In this document: positions 32,417 through 40,500 of the stretch, piece by piece
How positions within the stretch are numbered: the first letter of the stretch is position 1
Layout of the letters: every line of letters begins with the position of its first letter
From: UBA11090 sp035560555
GTDB taxonomy: Bacteria; Spirochaetota; Spirochaetia; Treponematales; Rectinemataceae
Assembly: GCA_035560555.1 (NCBI GenBank)
Contig: DATMZF010000065.1
Coordinates: 24,770-88,769, forward strand
Direction: 5' to 3'
Length of the DNA stretch: 64,000 bases
Made by a program: the position numbers and the translations under genes
Notes under the pieces: model-generated
What the model saw: only the letters and a program-made list of their open reading frames with translations
Database searches by the model: none
Told to the model about the DNA's origin: nothing

Positions 32417-33103
32417 TTACCTCTTCTCGTTCTTGGCAATTACGACGCGTACGCTCGGCCCCATGGTGGAAGCCAAATATACGGAGCCCATGAAGTCGCC
32501 TTTCGCGTCGGCGGGGCGTTTCCTGTTGATCTCGTCGATGAGGACGGCAACGTTCTCGGCGATCTGGGCGGCTTCCATGGAAACCTTTCCGATGGCGAGA
32601 TGGACGATATTGGTCTTGTCGGACCTGAATTCGGTGCGTCCCTTCCTGAGTTCGGCGAGGGCGGCCTTGAGATCGTTGGTGACGGTGCCGGTCTTCGGGT
32701 TGGGCATGAGGCCTTTGCGGCCCAGGACCATACCGAGCTTGCCGACATCCTTCATCATATCGGGGGTGGCGACGGCGACATCGAAGTCGAGCCAGCCGCC
32801 CTTGATCTTCTCGATGAGTTCGGCTTCGCCGGCATAGGCGGCCCCGAACTCCAAGGCTTCCTTGACGCGTTCGGGCTTGCAGAACACGAGGACTTTCTTC
32901 TCCCCGCGGAACTGGTTGGGAAGAACCACCGTGTCGCGCACCGACTGGCTCTTCTTGAGGTTGAGCCTGACGTGGATCTCCACGGTCTCGTCGAATTTGG
33001 CGAACTTCGCTTCCTTCACGAGAGCGCAGGCGGAGGCCAGATCATATTCCTGGGCGGGATCCACTTTCTTAGCGGCTTCGAGATATTTTTTTCCGTGCTT
33101 CAT
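32417..33103 (-). CDS. rplA: 50S ribosomal protein L1
   Basis: A 228-residue protein of the mobile L1 stalk (FDETVEIHVRLNLKKSQSVRDTVVLP; GLMPNPKTGTVTNDL). Its ATG overlaps the rplK stop by four bases (33100-33103). In other bacteria L1 represses rplK-rplA by binding their leader. Confidence 0.98.
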   Translation of the reverse strand: MKHGKKYLEAAKKVDPAQEYDLASACALVKEAKFAKFDETVEIHVRLNLKKSQSVRDTVVLPNQFRGEKKVLVFCKPERVKEALEFGAAYAGEAELIEKIKGGWLDFDVAVATPDMMKDVGKLGMVLGRKGLMPNPKTGTVTNDLKAALAELRKGRTEFRSDKTNIVHLAIGKVSMEAAQIAENVAVLIDEINRKRPADAKGDFMGSVYLASTMGPSVRVVIAKNEKR

Positions 33104-33537
33104 TTCTTCAGCTCCGTCTCTACGCCCATGGAACGGGCGGTTCCGGCAATGATACGCATGGCTGCGTTCACATCATTGGCGTTAAGGTCCGGCATTTTCT
33201 GCTTCGCGATCCCCTCGAGTTTCTCGAGAGTGAGCTTGGCAACCTTGTCTTTCTGAGGAATGGCGGAACCCTTTTCGATGCCGCATGCTTTCTTGATGAG
33301 CACGCTCGCCGGCGGAGTCTTCAGGATGAATGTGAAAGACTTGTCCTGATAGACAGTGATGATCGCCGGAATCACGAGACCGGGCTCCATGCTCTTGGTG
33401 CGCTCGTTGAACTGCTGGCAGAACATGGGCGCCGAAACGCCATGAGGGCCGAGAGCAGGACCAACGGGCGGGGCCGGAGTCGCCTTGCCGGCGGGGCACT
33501 GCAACTTGACGATCGCAGTAATCTTCTTTTTGGCCAT
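33100..33537 (-). CDS. rplK: 50S ribosomal protein L11
   Basis: A 145-residue protein of the GTPase-associated centre. The start MAKKKITAIVKLQCPAGKA at 33537 fits the family; the upstream 27 codons are noise. The Pro-rich N-terminal domain (PAPPVGPALGPHGV) and the rRNA-binding C-terminal domain are complete. Confidence 0.98.
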   Translation of the reverse strand: MAKKKITAIVKLQCPAGKATPAPPVGPALGPHGVSAPMFCQQFNERTKSMEPGLVIPAIITVYQDKSFTFILKTPPASVLIKKACGIEKGSAIPQKDKVAKLTLEKLEGIAKQKMPDLNANDVNAAMRIIAGTARSMGVETELKK

Positions 33538-33835
33538 AGCCGTTCTCCTTTTGTGGTGTACCCGGCCGCAAAAGCCGCCGGGGTAGCGCTTCGTCATATC
33601 GGTTAGGCCCGAATACAACCCGCGACCGGTTACCGCCGATCGCGCCGCGAATGGCTATTGCTATTCGCGAAGCTCCCATCTACTGGAGTAAATACCCCTT
33701 ATCTGAGAAGCCTCGTGAAAATCCTAAAGAATTTTCACGCTGCCGCTTTTCAAAAGATCAGAGGATCGGGAACCGCGCGAGCGGCAACCGTCCGCCCGAA
33801 ACACCTGCACGCCCAACCTAGGGGCGTTCGGGTTA
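33538..33835 (-). promoter_or_regulatory. Structured leader between nusG and rplK
   Basis: A 298-base spacer with no coding frame. Beginning at the nusG stop is a two-level hairpin (33795-33800 with 33827-33832, inner 33810-33814 with 33822-33826). Further hairpins are 33714-33722 with 33731-33739 (9 bp) and 33646-33652 with 33663-33669 (7 bp). No T-run follows them on the - strand. The place is where an L1-binding autoregulatory site is found in other bacteria, but no specific motif was matched. Confidence 0.45.
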
Positions 33836-34393
33836 TCAGGTCTTTTCCACCTGGGTCATGTCGACTTCCACCGGGGTGGATCTGCCGAATATGCCCACCA
33901 TCACCTTGAGGCGATTCTTCTCGACATTCACTTCTTCGATCGTGCCCGAGAAGGATTCGAAAGGTCCTTCTATGATCTTCACCTGCTCTCCCTGAGAGTA
34001 GGTCTGTTTCATTCGTATCTGCCTGTCGCCCTTGAGTTCGCCGGAACGCTGAAGAATGCGCCTTACTTCCTCGTTGGGTATCGGCTGCGGCTTGTTGCTC
34101 ACATTGGACCCGACAAAACCGGTCACGCCGGTGATCTTCCGTATCCCGGAGCAGGTGGCCTTCCAGCCATTGTCGGGTAGATCCATTTCCACAAGAATAT
34201 AGCCGGGCAAGATCTTCCTCGTCACCGTCTTTTTCTTGCCATCCTTGACATCGGTCACCTCTTCGGTGGGAACCTTGATGTCGGACACGATCTCGCGGGA
34301 CAGATCACCCACATCGATCATCATGCGGATAGTTTTCTCTATCTTGTTTTCATACCCAGAGTAAACATGAAGAATATACCAGGATTTTGCCAT
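33836..34393 (-). CDS. nusG: Transcription termination/antitermination factor NusG
   Basis: A 185-residue NusG with NGN domain (KSWYILHVYSGYENKIEK; KILPGYILVEM) and C-terminal KOW domain (GEQVKIIEGPFESFSGTIEEV). It binds RNA polymerase and links it to Rho or the ribosome. A GTG two codons upstream is possible, but the ATG at 34393 gives the usual MAKSWY start. It follows secE after 12 bases. Confidence 0.97.
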   Translation of the reverse strand: MAKSWYILHVYSGYENKIEKTIRMMIDVGDLSREIVSDIKVPTEEVTDVKDGKKKTVTRKILPGYILVEMDLPDNGWKATCSGIRKITGVTGFVGSNVSNKPQPIPNEEVRRILQRSGELKGDRQIRMKQTYSQGEQVKIIEGPFESFSGTIEEVNVEKNRLKVMVGIFGRSTPVEVDMTQVEKT

Positions 34394-34405
34394 CCTCACT
34401 CCGCC

Positions 34406-34588
34406 TTAACGGAAGACAATTTCAATGCCCAGCACGAGGAGAAAGTCGATCAAACCAAGCAGGAGCGCCATCGCCACCGTCGAAATCACGACCACTTTCG
34501 TCGAGGAGATGACATCTTCCTTACTCGGCCAAACGACTTTGGCCAGCTCCGCGTAACTATCTTTGAAGAACTGAACGATCTTCTTCAT
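34406..34588 (-). CDS. secE: Preprotein translocase subunit SecE
   Basis: A 60-residue single-span SecE of the short bacterial type (FFKDSYAELAKVVWPSKEDVISST then a hydrophobic helix). It clamps SecY in the membrane. The start at 34588 is preceded by GGAGACGTC; the 41 codons of open frame upstream run through tRNA-Trp and are noise. Confidence 0.96.
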   Translation of the reverse strand: MKKIVQFFKDSYAELAKVVWPSKEDVISSTKVVVISTVAMALLLGLIDFLLVLGIEIVFR

Positions 34589-34626
34589 GACGTCTCCTTG
34601 ATACACGTACGAAAAAACGCTGGCGA

Positions 34627-34699
34627 CAGGCCAGGAAGGACTCGAACCCTCAACATCCGGTTTTGGAGACCGGCGCTCTACCATTAGAGCTACTGGCCT
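34627..34699 (-). tRNA. tRNA-Trp (anticodon CCA)
   Basis: A 73-base cloverleaf: acceptor stem AGGCCAG/CTGGCCT, discriminator G, anticodon stem CCGGT/ACCGG enclosing CTCCAAA, and T-loop GTTCGAG. CCA is not encoded at the 3' end. It lies between rpmG and secE, a common bacterial arrangement. Confidence 0.97.
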
Positions 34700-34770
34700 A
34701 GGGCGAATCACGCGGCCGAAGGCCGCGCGATACCATTATCCCAAAAAGACAAAACCCCTGGGGGCCAGCC

Positions 34771-34944
34771 TTATTTGACCTTGGTCTCTTTGTGGAGCGT
34801 GTGCTTCTTGTCCCACTTGCAGTACTTCATCAATTCGAGCTTTTCCTGCATGGTCTTGCGGTTTTTCGTCGTGGTATAGTTTCGGCGCTTGCACTCGGTG
34901 CACTGCAGGGCGATTATCTCTACCGTCTGTTTCTTTCCGGCCAT
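34771..34944 (-). CDS. rpmG: 50S ribosomal protein L33
   Basis: A 57-residue L33 (MAGKKQTVEIIALQCTECKRR; RNYTTTKNRK). It has the first CxxC pair and a third cysteine (YCKWDKKHTLHKETK) but lacks the fourth, so it is intermediate between zinc-binding and zinc-free forms. It sits between the two tRNA genes. Confidence 0.95.
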   Translation of the reverse strand: MAGKKQTVEIIALQCTECKRRNYTTTKNRKTMQEKLELMKYCKWDKKHTLHKETKVK

Positions 34945-35005
34945 TGTATTGTCCTTTCGCGGCGCGACTCTTGTCCCCCGCGCCTGAATGCTAAAAATGT
35001 GTAAG

Positions 35006-35078
35006 AGCCCCCGAACGGAATCGAACCGTTGACCTTATCCTTACCATGGATATGCTCTGCCGTCTGAGCTACAGGGGC
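35006..35078 (-). tRNA. tRNA-Thr (anticodon GGT)
   Basis: A 73-base cloverleaf: acceptor GCCCCTG/CGGGGGC, anticodon stem TATCC/GGATA enclosing ATGGTAA, and T-loop GGTTCGATTCC. It opens the operon and has a near-consensus promoter 12 bases upstream of its 5' end region. Confidence 0.97.
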
Positions 35079-35096
35079 GTGGGTTAGAGCATCGGG

Positions 35097-35125
35097 AATT
35101 TAGCATTTATCCAGGGTGATGTCAA
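35097..35125 (-). promoter_or_regulatory. Sigma-70 type promoter of tRNA-Thr-rpmG-tRNA-Trp-secE-nusG
   Basis: On the - strand a perfect TTGACA (35120-35125) and TAAATT (35097-35102) are exactly 17 bases apart. The expected transcription start is about ten bases before the mature tRNA-Thr end. Confidence 0.75.
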
Positions 35126-35157
35126 TACCATGGACCGCTATTTCCCCAAGCTTGGCA

Positions 35158-36774
35158 TCAAGACTGCTTCCGGGAACGCCTGCCCCCGATGGCCGAAGCG
35201 AGGGACGCGGCGACGGGGTCCTTCACAAAGAGGAGAATCGCGACGCCGATCGCCCCATATATGGTGGCGAGAATGACGAAGGGAAGGCCCGCCGAGATGA
35301 GGGTCGATCCCGACGCCGCGAATGTTTTGGCGAGCGGACCCTTGAGAAGAAGAACCGGGACGGACGCGACGAAGGAATACGCGAGAAGCTTCAGCGCATA
35401 GGTGGCGCAGCCGCCGAGAGCCTGCGCCAGCCCCCGTGTTTTGCCCCGCAGGAGCACGATGACGAGAATGGCCGTGTTGACGGCGCTGGAAAACGAGAGC
35501 GCGAAGGCTATGCCCGGCCCTTTGAAGGGAAAGGCCAGAATGGCGACGAGGGCGATGTTGACGGCGAAGCTGGCTATTCCCGCCAGGGCGGGAGTCTTGG
35601 AGTCCGATCTCGCGTAGAAAGCCGGCGCTATGACGCGGTTGGCGGCTATGAAAGCGAGTCCCGTCTGGTGCCAGAAGAAAGCGGAGGCGGTGAGGCGCAC
35701 CGATTCATCGGTGAAGCCGCCGCGCTTGAAAAGCAGGGTGACGATCTGTTCTCCCGTGATCATGGAAAATACCGCGACGGGGATAGTGGCGATCAACAGC
35801 GTCTGGAGCGTCTTCCCCAGACGCGAGGAATAGAGGGCCCAATCGCCTCGCTTTACGGAGTCGGTGAGGCCGGGAAGAAGGACGGTGCCGGCCGATACGG
35901 CGAAGACCCCCAGGATGAGTTCCTGGAGCCGTATCGAATACTGGAGGCTGGAAGCGATGCCCGTCCCCGCCCGGGAGGCGAAAGCCGTGCTCACGAGATC
36001 GTTGAGCTGATAAGCGGCCATGCCGATGATGGTCGGGCCTATGAGCCTGAACACCTTCCGCATGCCCGGATCCTTGAAGGCCGCGCGCGGCGATATGAAG
36101 CCGAACCGAATCCCGGTTTTGAGCACCGCGGGGAGCTGCCACAGGGCTTGGGCCATGCCGCCCGCCACGACGCCGATGGCCATGGCGCGCGCGGGGTTGG
36201 GCATCCAGCGCGAAATGGCCCAGGGAACGACGATGAAACAGACATTGAAGAGGATGGGCGCGAAGCCCGAAGGAGCGAATACGCCGAAGGAATTGAGAAT
36301 GCCCTGAAAGAGCGCCGCTATCGAGACGAGGGCGAGGAAGGGAAACATAATCCTCGTCAGCGCGATGGTTTCGGCCGGGTCGGATCCGAAAGCCTTCACT
36401 ATCCAAGGCGTCACGGCTATGCCCAGCGCGACGACGCTCCCCACGAGGATGACGAGGACGGTGAGACTCGAAGACAGGAACTGTTTCGTCGCCTTTTCGT
36501 CCTTATCGTGGAGATAGTCCTTGAAGGTAGGTATAAAGGCGACCGCGATGGAGTTTTCGGCGAAGAGGCGCCGCATGAAGTTGGGGATCATGAAGGAAAC
36601 GGAGAACGCGTCGGAGAGGATGCCCGTGCCGAGGAAAACCGCCTTCGTCATCTCGCGCACGAGACCAAGGACCCTTGAGATCATGGTGAGAACGGAGAGC
36701 ATGCCCGCGTCGCGGACCATCTGCTTTTCCTCGCCGGCCTCGCTGGCCATCTTTTTTTCGTCGATATCGGACAT
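35158..36774 (-). CDS. murJ: Lipid II flippase MurJ (MviN)
   Basis: A 538-residue polytopic membrane protein with about 14 hydrophobic segments. The N-terminus carries the family motif SVLTMISRVLGLVREMTKAVFLG, and FMIPNFMRRLFAENSIAVAFIP is characteristic of MviN/MurJ, which flips lipid-linked peptidoglycan precursors. It is somewhat longer than E. coli MurJ at both ends. The start at 36774 has AAGGA five bases upstream; the 44 codons before it overlap ltaE sequence. It is likely co-transcribed with ltaE. Confidence 0.95.
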   Translation of the reverse strand: MSDIDEKKMASEAGEEKQMVRDAGMLSVLTMISRVLGLVREMTKAVFLGTGILSDAFSVSFMIPNFMRRLFAENSIAVAFIPTFKDYLHDKDEKATKQFLSSSLTVLVILVGSVVALGIAVTPWIVKAFGSDPAETIALTRIMFPFLALVSIAALFQGILNSFGVFAPSGFAPILFNVCFIVVPWAISRWMPNPARAMAIGVVAGGMAQALWQLPAVLKTGIRFGFISPRAAFKDPGMRKVFRLIGPTIIGMAAYQLNDLVSTAFASRAGTGIASSLQYSIRLQELILGVFAVSAGTVLLPGLTDSVKRGDWALYSSRLGKTLQTLLIATIPVAVFSMITGEQIVTLLFKRGGFTDESVRLTASAFFWHQTGLAFIAANRVIAPAFYARSDSKTPALAGIASFAVNIALVAILAFPFKGPGIAFALSFSSAVNTAILVIVLLRGKTRGLAQALGGCATYALKLLAYSFVASVPVLLLKGPLAKTFAASGSTLISAGLPFVILATIYGAIGVAILLFVKDPVAASLASAIGGRRSRKQS

Positions 36775-36859
36775 TGTGTTCCTTCGAAACCAGCGCCCGG
36801 AAGGCGAGTTCGGCCAGCCAGGCGCTCTTCGGGGCAGGCGATTGCCGGCCTCACGCTGA

Positions 36860-37897
36860 TCAGGATCCGCGGCCGCCGGCGCGGAAAGCGGCCAGAAGCG
36901 AGACAACCTTATCAGTATGTTCTTTATTTATCCAGTGGTGGGTGACAAAACGGCAGAAGCCGCCTTCGGGCGGATTTATTCTCACGCCCTCGCCTTCCAT
37001 GTACGAGGTCAGCGCCATGCCGTCCACCCAGGCTGGTGTTCTGAAGAAAACCATGTTGATGTCGAGGGCATTCTCCTCGACGCTAAAACCGGGCAGGCCG
37101 GCCAGCTTCGCGGCCAGGTAGCGCGCGTTTTCGTGGTCCTCCCCGAGGCGGAGCGTCATCTCGCGGAGAGCGATGAGCCCGGCCGCGGCGAGAATCCCCG
37201 CCTGCCTCATGCCGCCGCCCATTATTTTCCGCTTGCGTCGCGCCCTGTCTATGAAGATTTTCGGACCGGCGAGCATCGATCCCACCGGCGCGCAGAGCCC
37301 CTTGGACAGGCAGAACATCACCGAATCGGCGCAGGCGGCGATGTCGGCAGCTGGCACGCCCAGCGAGGCGGCCGCGTTGAAAAGCCTCGCCCCGTCGAGG
37401 TGGATAGGCAGCCCCTTCTCCAGAGCCAGAGAGGAAATCTCCCTCATATACAAAAGGGGAACGACTCTCCCCGAGGAATGGGCGTTCTCGAGGCAGATAA
37501 GCGAAGTGGGTGGATAGTGGATATCGTCGCCGCGGATACGGGCCTCTATCTCGGACAAAGGAAGAATACCCTTCGGAGCGTCGACTGGGCGCGTCTGGAC
37601 TCCGGCTATGACTGAGGCGGCGCCCGCCTCGTGCTGGATTATATGGCACTGCTCGCCAAGAATCACTTCGCTGCCTCTGGGGCACCAGGTGAAAAGCGCG
37701 AGTTGGTTGCCGAAGGTCCCCGACGGGACAAAAAGGGCAGCTTCCTTGCCGACGAGATTCGCGGCGAGCGTTTCGAGCTCGTTTATCGTCGGATCGTCGC
37801 CGTAGACATCGTCGCCCACGGGGGCTTGCGCCATGGCTGTCCTCATGGCCTGAGTCGGCCAGGTGACCGTATCGCTTCGGAGGTCTATGAACTGCAT
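36860..37897 (-). CDS. ltaE: Low-specificity L-threonine aldolase (PLP-dependent)
   Basis: A 345-residue fold-type I PLP enzyme that cleaves L-threonine or allo-threonine to glycine and acetaldehyde. It begins MQFIDLRSDTVTWPT, has GDDVYGDDPT typical of the family, Asp168 in HLDGAR and the Schiff-base Lys199 in FCLSKGL. The ATG at 37897 is eight bases from AAAGGA; another ATG three codons earlier would sit on the Shine-Dalgarno. It has a well-spaced promoter at 37917-37946. Confidence 0.93.
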   Translation of the reverse strand: MQFIDLRSDTVTWPTQAMRTAMAQAPVGDDVYGDDPTINELETLAANLVGKEAALFVPSGTFGNQLALFTWCPRGSEVILGEQCHIIQHEAGAASVIAGVQTRPVDAPKGILPLSEIEARIRGDDIHYPPTSLICLENAHSSGRVVPLLYMREISSLALEKGLPIHLDGARLFNAAASLGVPAADIAACADSVMFCLSKGLCAPVGSMLAGPKIFIDRARRKRKIMGGGMRQAGILAAAGLIALREMTLRLGEDHENARYLAAKLAGLPGFSVEENALDINMVFFRTPAWVDGMALTSYMEGEGVRINPPEGGFCRFVTHHWINKEHTDKVVSLLAAFRAGGRGS

Positions 37898-37916
37898 GCT
37901 GTACATCCTTTTCCAT

Positions 37917-37946
37917 AGAATAGCAGGCTTACCATAGTGTTATCAA
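37917..37946 (-). promoter_or_regulatory. Promoter of ltaE with overlapping inverted repeat
   Basis: On the - strand TTGATA (37941-37946) and TATTCT (37917-37922) are 18 bases apart, close to consensus. A TACCATA/TATGGTA inverted repeat (37930-37936 and 37959-37965) straddles this promoter and the start of the divergent HAD gene, and could be an operator. Confidence 0.6.
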
Positions 37947-37975
37947 GCTTGCGCGATTATGGTATATCAATGACA

Positions 37976-38806
37976 ATGAATATCAAGCTTATCGCCCTCG
38001 ATCTCGACGACACCCTCCTCAAATCGGATCTGAGCATTTCGGAAACAAACAGGCTCGCCGTCCAGGAAGCCGAGAAGGAAGGCATAGAACTCGTGCTCGC
38101 CTCCGGCCGCAGCTATTTCGCCATGAGGAAATACATAGATTTCCTTGGCCTGGGCAGGCCGGGCAACTTCCTGATCTGTTCGAACGGCGCCGAGATTCTC
38201 GAAGCCGAATCGGGAAAAACGAAGGATATGCTCATGCTCCCTGAATCCTTCTGCCACGAGACGGCGGCGAATATCGAAGCCCATGGCTTCCCGTGGCAGG
38301 TGTACATGGACGGGAAGATCTACTGCAGCGAACTGAACCCTTGGGCCTTCCTGGACGAGCGCCTGTCCGGCCAGCCCGCCACGCTGGCGCCGTCCAAGGA
38401 CATACTCTTTCGCGACGGCCAGCTCAAGTTCCTCGTTCCGGGCGAACCGGAGCGAATCGCCGAACTCTATGGGGAATTTGTCGAATACTATGCGGGAAAA
38501 GCCGAGATCGTGACCTCGAAACCGTATTTCCTGGAAATCCTGCCGCTTGGCGCCGACAAAGGGCACGCGCTGAAGCGTCTCGCGGGCAAACTCGGCATTG
38601 GCATGGAATCCGTGATGGCCATCGGCGATGCCATGAACGATTATGGCATGATCGCCGCCGCCGGCTGGGGCTGCGCTCCCGCCAACGCCATCGACGAGAT
38701 AAAGGCGATAGCCCGCGTGGTATCCGCGAAAACGAACGAGGAAGACGCCGTTTCCGACCTCATTTTATCGGTCGCGCTCGGGAAAGACCGTCGAGGAAAA
38801 GCATGA
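37976..38806 (+). CDS. Cof-type HAD-superfamily phosphatase
   Basis: A 276-residue type IIB HAD hydrolase. Motif I is DLDDT (residues 9-13) with the nucleophile Asp9; motif II is LASGR, motif III a Lys in ADKGHALKRL, and motif IV GDAMNDYGM. Members dephosphorylate sugar phosphates, nucleotides or cofactors; the substrate here is unknown. The canonical DxDGT glycine is Asp. ATG codons at 37970 and 37976 are possible; neither has a clear Shine-Dalgarno. Its 3' end overlaps the convergent VanY-like gene by 47 bases. Confidence 0.9.
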   Translation: MNIKLIALDLDDTLLKSDLSISETNRLAVQEAEKEGIELVLASGRSYFAMRKYIDFLGLGRPGNFLICSNGAEILEAESGKTKDMLMLPESFCHETAANIEAHGFPWQVYMDGKIYCSELNPWAFLDERLSGQPATLAPSKDILFRDGQLKFLVPGEPERIAELYGEFVEYYAGKAEIVTSKPYFLEILPLGADKGHALKRLAGKLGIGMESVMAIGDAMNDYGMIAAAGWGCAPANAIDEIKAIARVVSAKTNEEDAVSDLILSVALGKDRRGKA

Positions 38807-39554
38807 GATAGCGCTGGACGCCGCCGAAGTACTCATCCTGTATGGCCACGGCTGTTGTTCCAATGAAGCGGAAATGCCAGCTTTCCCAGACATAGCCGGT
38901 GACCGCCTCCATGCCTTCCGGAAAGGAGAGGGAAAAGCCAAAGCGCCCCGCGTTCGCGGCCACCCATTTGCCCGCGACGGTCTGCGCGAAGGCATCGGTG
39001 ATGGATCCAAAATCGGCGGCGGTGCCGAGCTGGTGCTGGCTCGCCCCGGGGACGGCGGACACCCTCGACGCTTCCTTTTCCCCCATCTCGGCGACATAGC
39101 GCGCGAAGAGATCTTTCTGGTACCCGTAGCTTCGATAAGCGGATGAGACGACGAGGGTGACTCCCTCGGCCTTGGCCGCCTTGTCCATGGCCAGGAGGGC
39201 GTCGAACGCCGGCTTCCTGAGCCTATGGCCCTGGCGGGACAGGGATAAGCCCGAGCCGTCCAGAACGACCAGGTCCTTGGGTTCGAAATCGCTGGCGAGG
39301 CCTTTTTGTTTGTCCGCGCGGCGAAGAAGATCGGGATCGGCGGCCATTTCCACCTTGATCGCGTCGACGAGGCTGAAAAAACGCTCGGGGGCGGCTTCGA
39401 TGCGTTTGCCAAAAGCGGCCGCGGCCACCGCGTCCATTCCCGAAGCGGCGACGATGGCTTTCATTTCCTTCATTTTGACCGTCCCGGCGGATTCACAGCC
39501 CGCGGCGGAGAGAAAGACGAGCGAACAGACGAGGACGAGAAGGATCGGTTTCAT
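38760..39554 (-). CDS. D-alanyl-D-alanine carboxypeptidase, VanY/M15B-like lipoprotein
   Basis: A 264-residue protein with an N-terminal lipoprotein signal (VFLSAAGC). The C-terminal half is an M15B metallopeptidase: SSAYRSYGYQ, the zinc-ligand motif SQHQLGTAADFG, and WESWHFRF with the last histidine and catalytic Glu. It probably trims the terminal D-Ala from peptidoglycan stems in the periplasm. No vanA/vanH-type partners are nearby, so this is cell-wall housekeeping rather than a resistance cluster. The start at 39554 was chosen for the signal peptide. Confidence 0.9.
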   Translation of the reverse strand: MKPILLVLVCSLVFLSAAGCESAGTVKMKEMKAIVAASGMDAVAAAAFGKRIEAAPERFFSLVDAIKVEMAADPDLLRRADKQKGLASDFEPKDLVVLDGSGLSLSRQGHRLRKPAFDALLAMDKAAKAEGVTLVVSSAYRSYGYQKDLFARYVAEMGEKEASRVSAVPGASQHQLGTAADFGSITDAFAQTVAGKWVAANAGRFGFSLSFPEGMEAVTGYVWESWHFRFIGTTAVAIQDEYFGGVQRYLMLFLDGLSRARPIK

Positions 39555-39657
39555 TGGGGGCAGTATAGCAGATGCCTCCCCGGATGAGGAATGACCTTGG
39601 CGCTTCCGGAGCGAAGCTGTTAGGATAAGCGCTAGAAACAATGAACGAGGAGCGGCG

Positions 39658-40416
39658 ATGACGGACGGGCAGTTCGGCGAGTTCGACAGGATACGCGGCG
39701 AATTCAGGGCATACGTGGCCTCGCTTTCGGACGAGGCGCCGTGGCTGGGAGCCCTTCAGGAAAGACTCCGTCTTTCGATGGGCTACGACGATTACCGCAT
39801 CGAAACACCCGTAGTCTACAACGAAGCGCTCGACGACATCGGCCCGGGCGACCAGCCTCGCTTCATCGTCGTCGCCGACAATCCGGGCAAGAACGAGCAG
39901 AAAACCTCCAACAGACGATATCTCGTGGGACAATCGGGAAAGCTCGCCCAGGGATGGTTTCTCAGGGAACTGGGCATCGATTTCAGGGCTTCCTCGCTCA
40001 TCATCAACAAGACGCCCATCCATACGCCCAAAACCGCCGAGATCGGCCTGATGCGCAGGCTCGCGAGCGAAGAGTCAGCGCGGCGGGCCTCCGACCTGGA
40101 CCGCCTGTTAGGCGAGAGCCAGCGGGCCATGGCCCGCTTCGCTTTCAGGCTGCACGGCTGTCTGGGCGGCATCCTCTGGGTTTCCGGATACGGCGAATTG
40201 AGGCCGAAGGGGCTTTTCGCGGCTTGGGCGGAAGAAGCGACGCGCCTCTACGCCGGCGGCAGTCCCGCTCTTCGGGAAAGCGTGTGGGTTTTCAGGCACT
40301 TTTCCATGAACCAGTGCGCCATCGAATACAAACAATTCGAGGGAAAAGCGACCGATCCGATGGAAAAGCTCTCCGCCATCGGGACGGCCAACAGGAAACG
40401 GATTCTGGGCTGGTGA
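39658..40416 (+). CDS. Uracil-DNA-glycosylase-superfamily-like protein
   Basis: A 252-residue protein whose ordered motifs resemble the UDG fold: ADNPGKNE (73-80, compare GExPGxxE), GQSGKLAQGWF (91-101, compare the G-x-x-G-x-x-L motif), IINKTPIHTP (115-124, compare TNVVKxxP), and a late RHFSMNQ (compare HPS). This is a remote pattern match, so base-excision activity is inferred only. The ATG at 39658 has GAGGAG six bases upstream. It stands alone between oppositely oriented genes. Confidence 0.55.
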   Translation: MTDGQFGEFDRIRGEFRAYVASLSDEAPWLGALQERLRLSMGYDDYRIETPVVYNEALDDIGPGDQPRFIVVADNPGKNEQKTSNRRYLVGQSGKLAQGWFLRELGIDFRASSLIINKTPIHTPKTAEIGLMRRLASEESARRASDLDRLLGESQRAMARFAFRLHGCLGGILWVSGYGELRPKGLFAAWAEEATRLYAGGSPALRESVWVFRHFSMNQCAIEYKQFEGKATDPMEKLSAIGTANRKRILGW

Positions 40417-40500
40417 GGGGAGCTTGAGTCGATGAGGCGGGGCTTGCTCCTTGGAAGGCTGGCGGCGGGCGATGGAAAGCCGTCTACGGCCTTAGGAGCC

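Noticed and set aside
35116..36678. 520-codon + strand open frame antisense to murJ
   Set aside because: Highly charged low-complexity product typical of an antisense frame; murJ on the other strand is clear.
38760..39554. Vancomycin-resistance cluster around the VanY-like gene
   Set aside because: No vanA, vanH, vanX or two-component genes are adjacent; a lone M15B peptidase is ordinary cell-wall metabolism.
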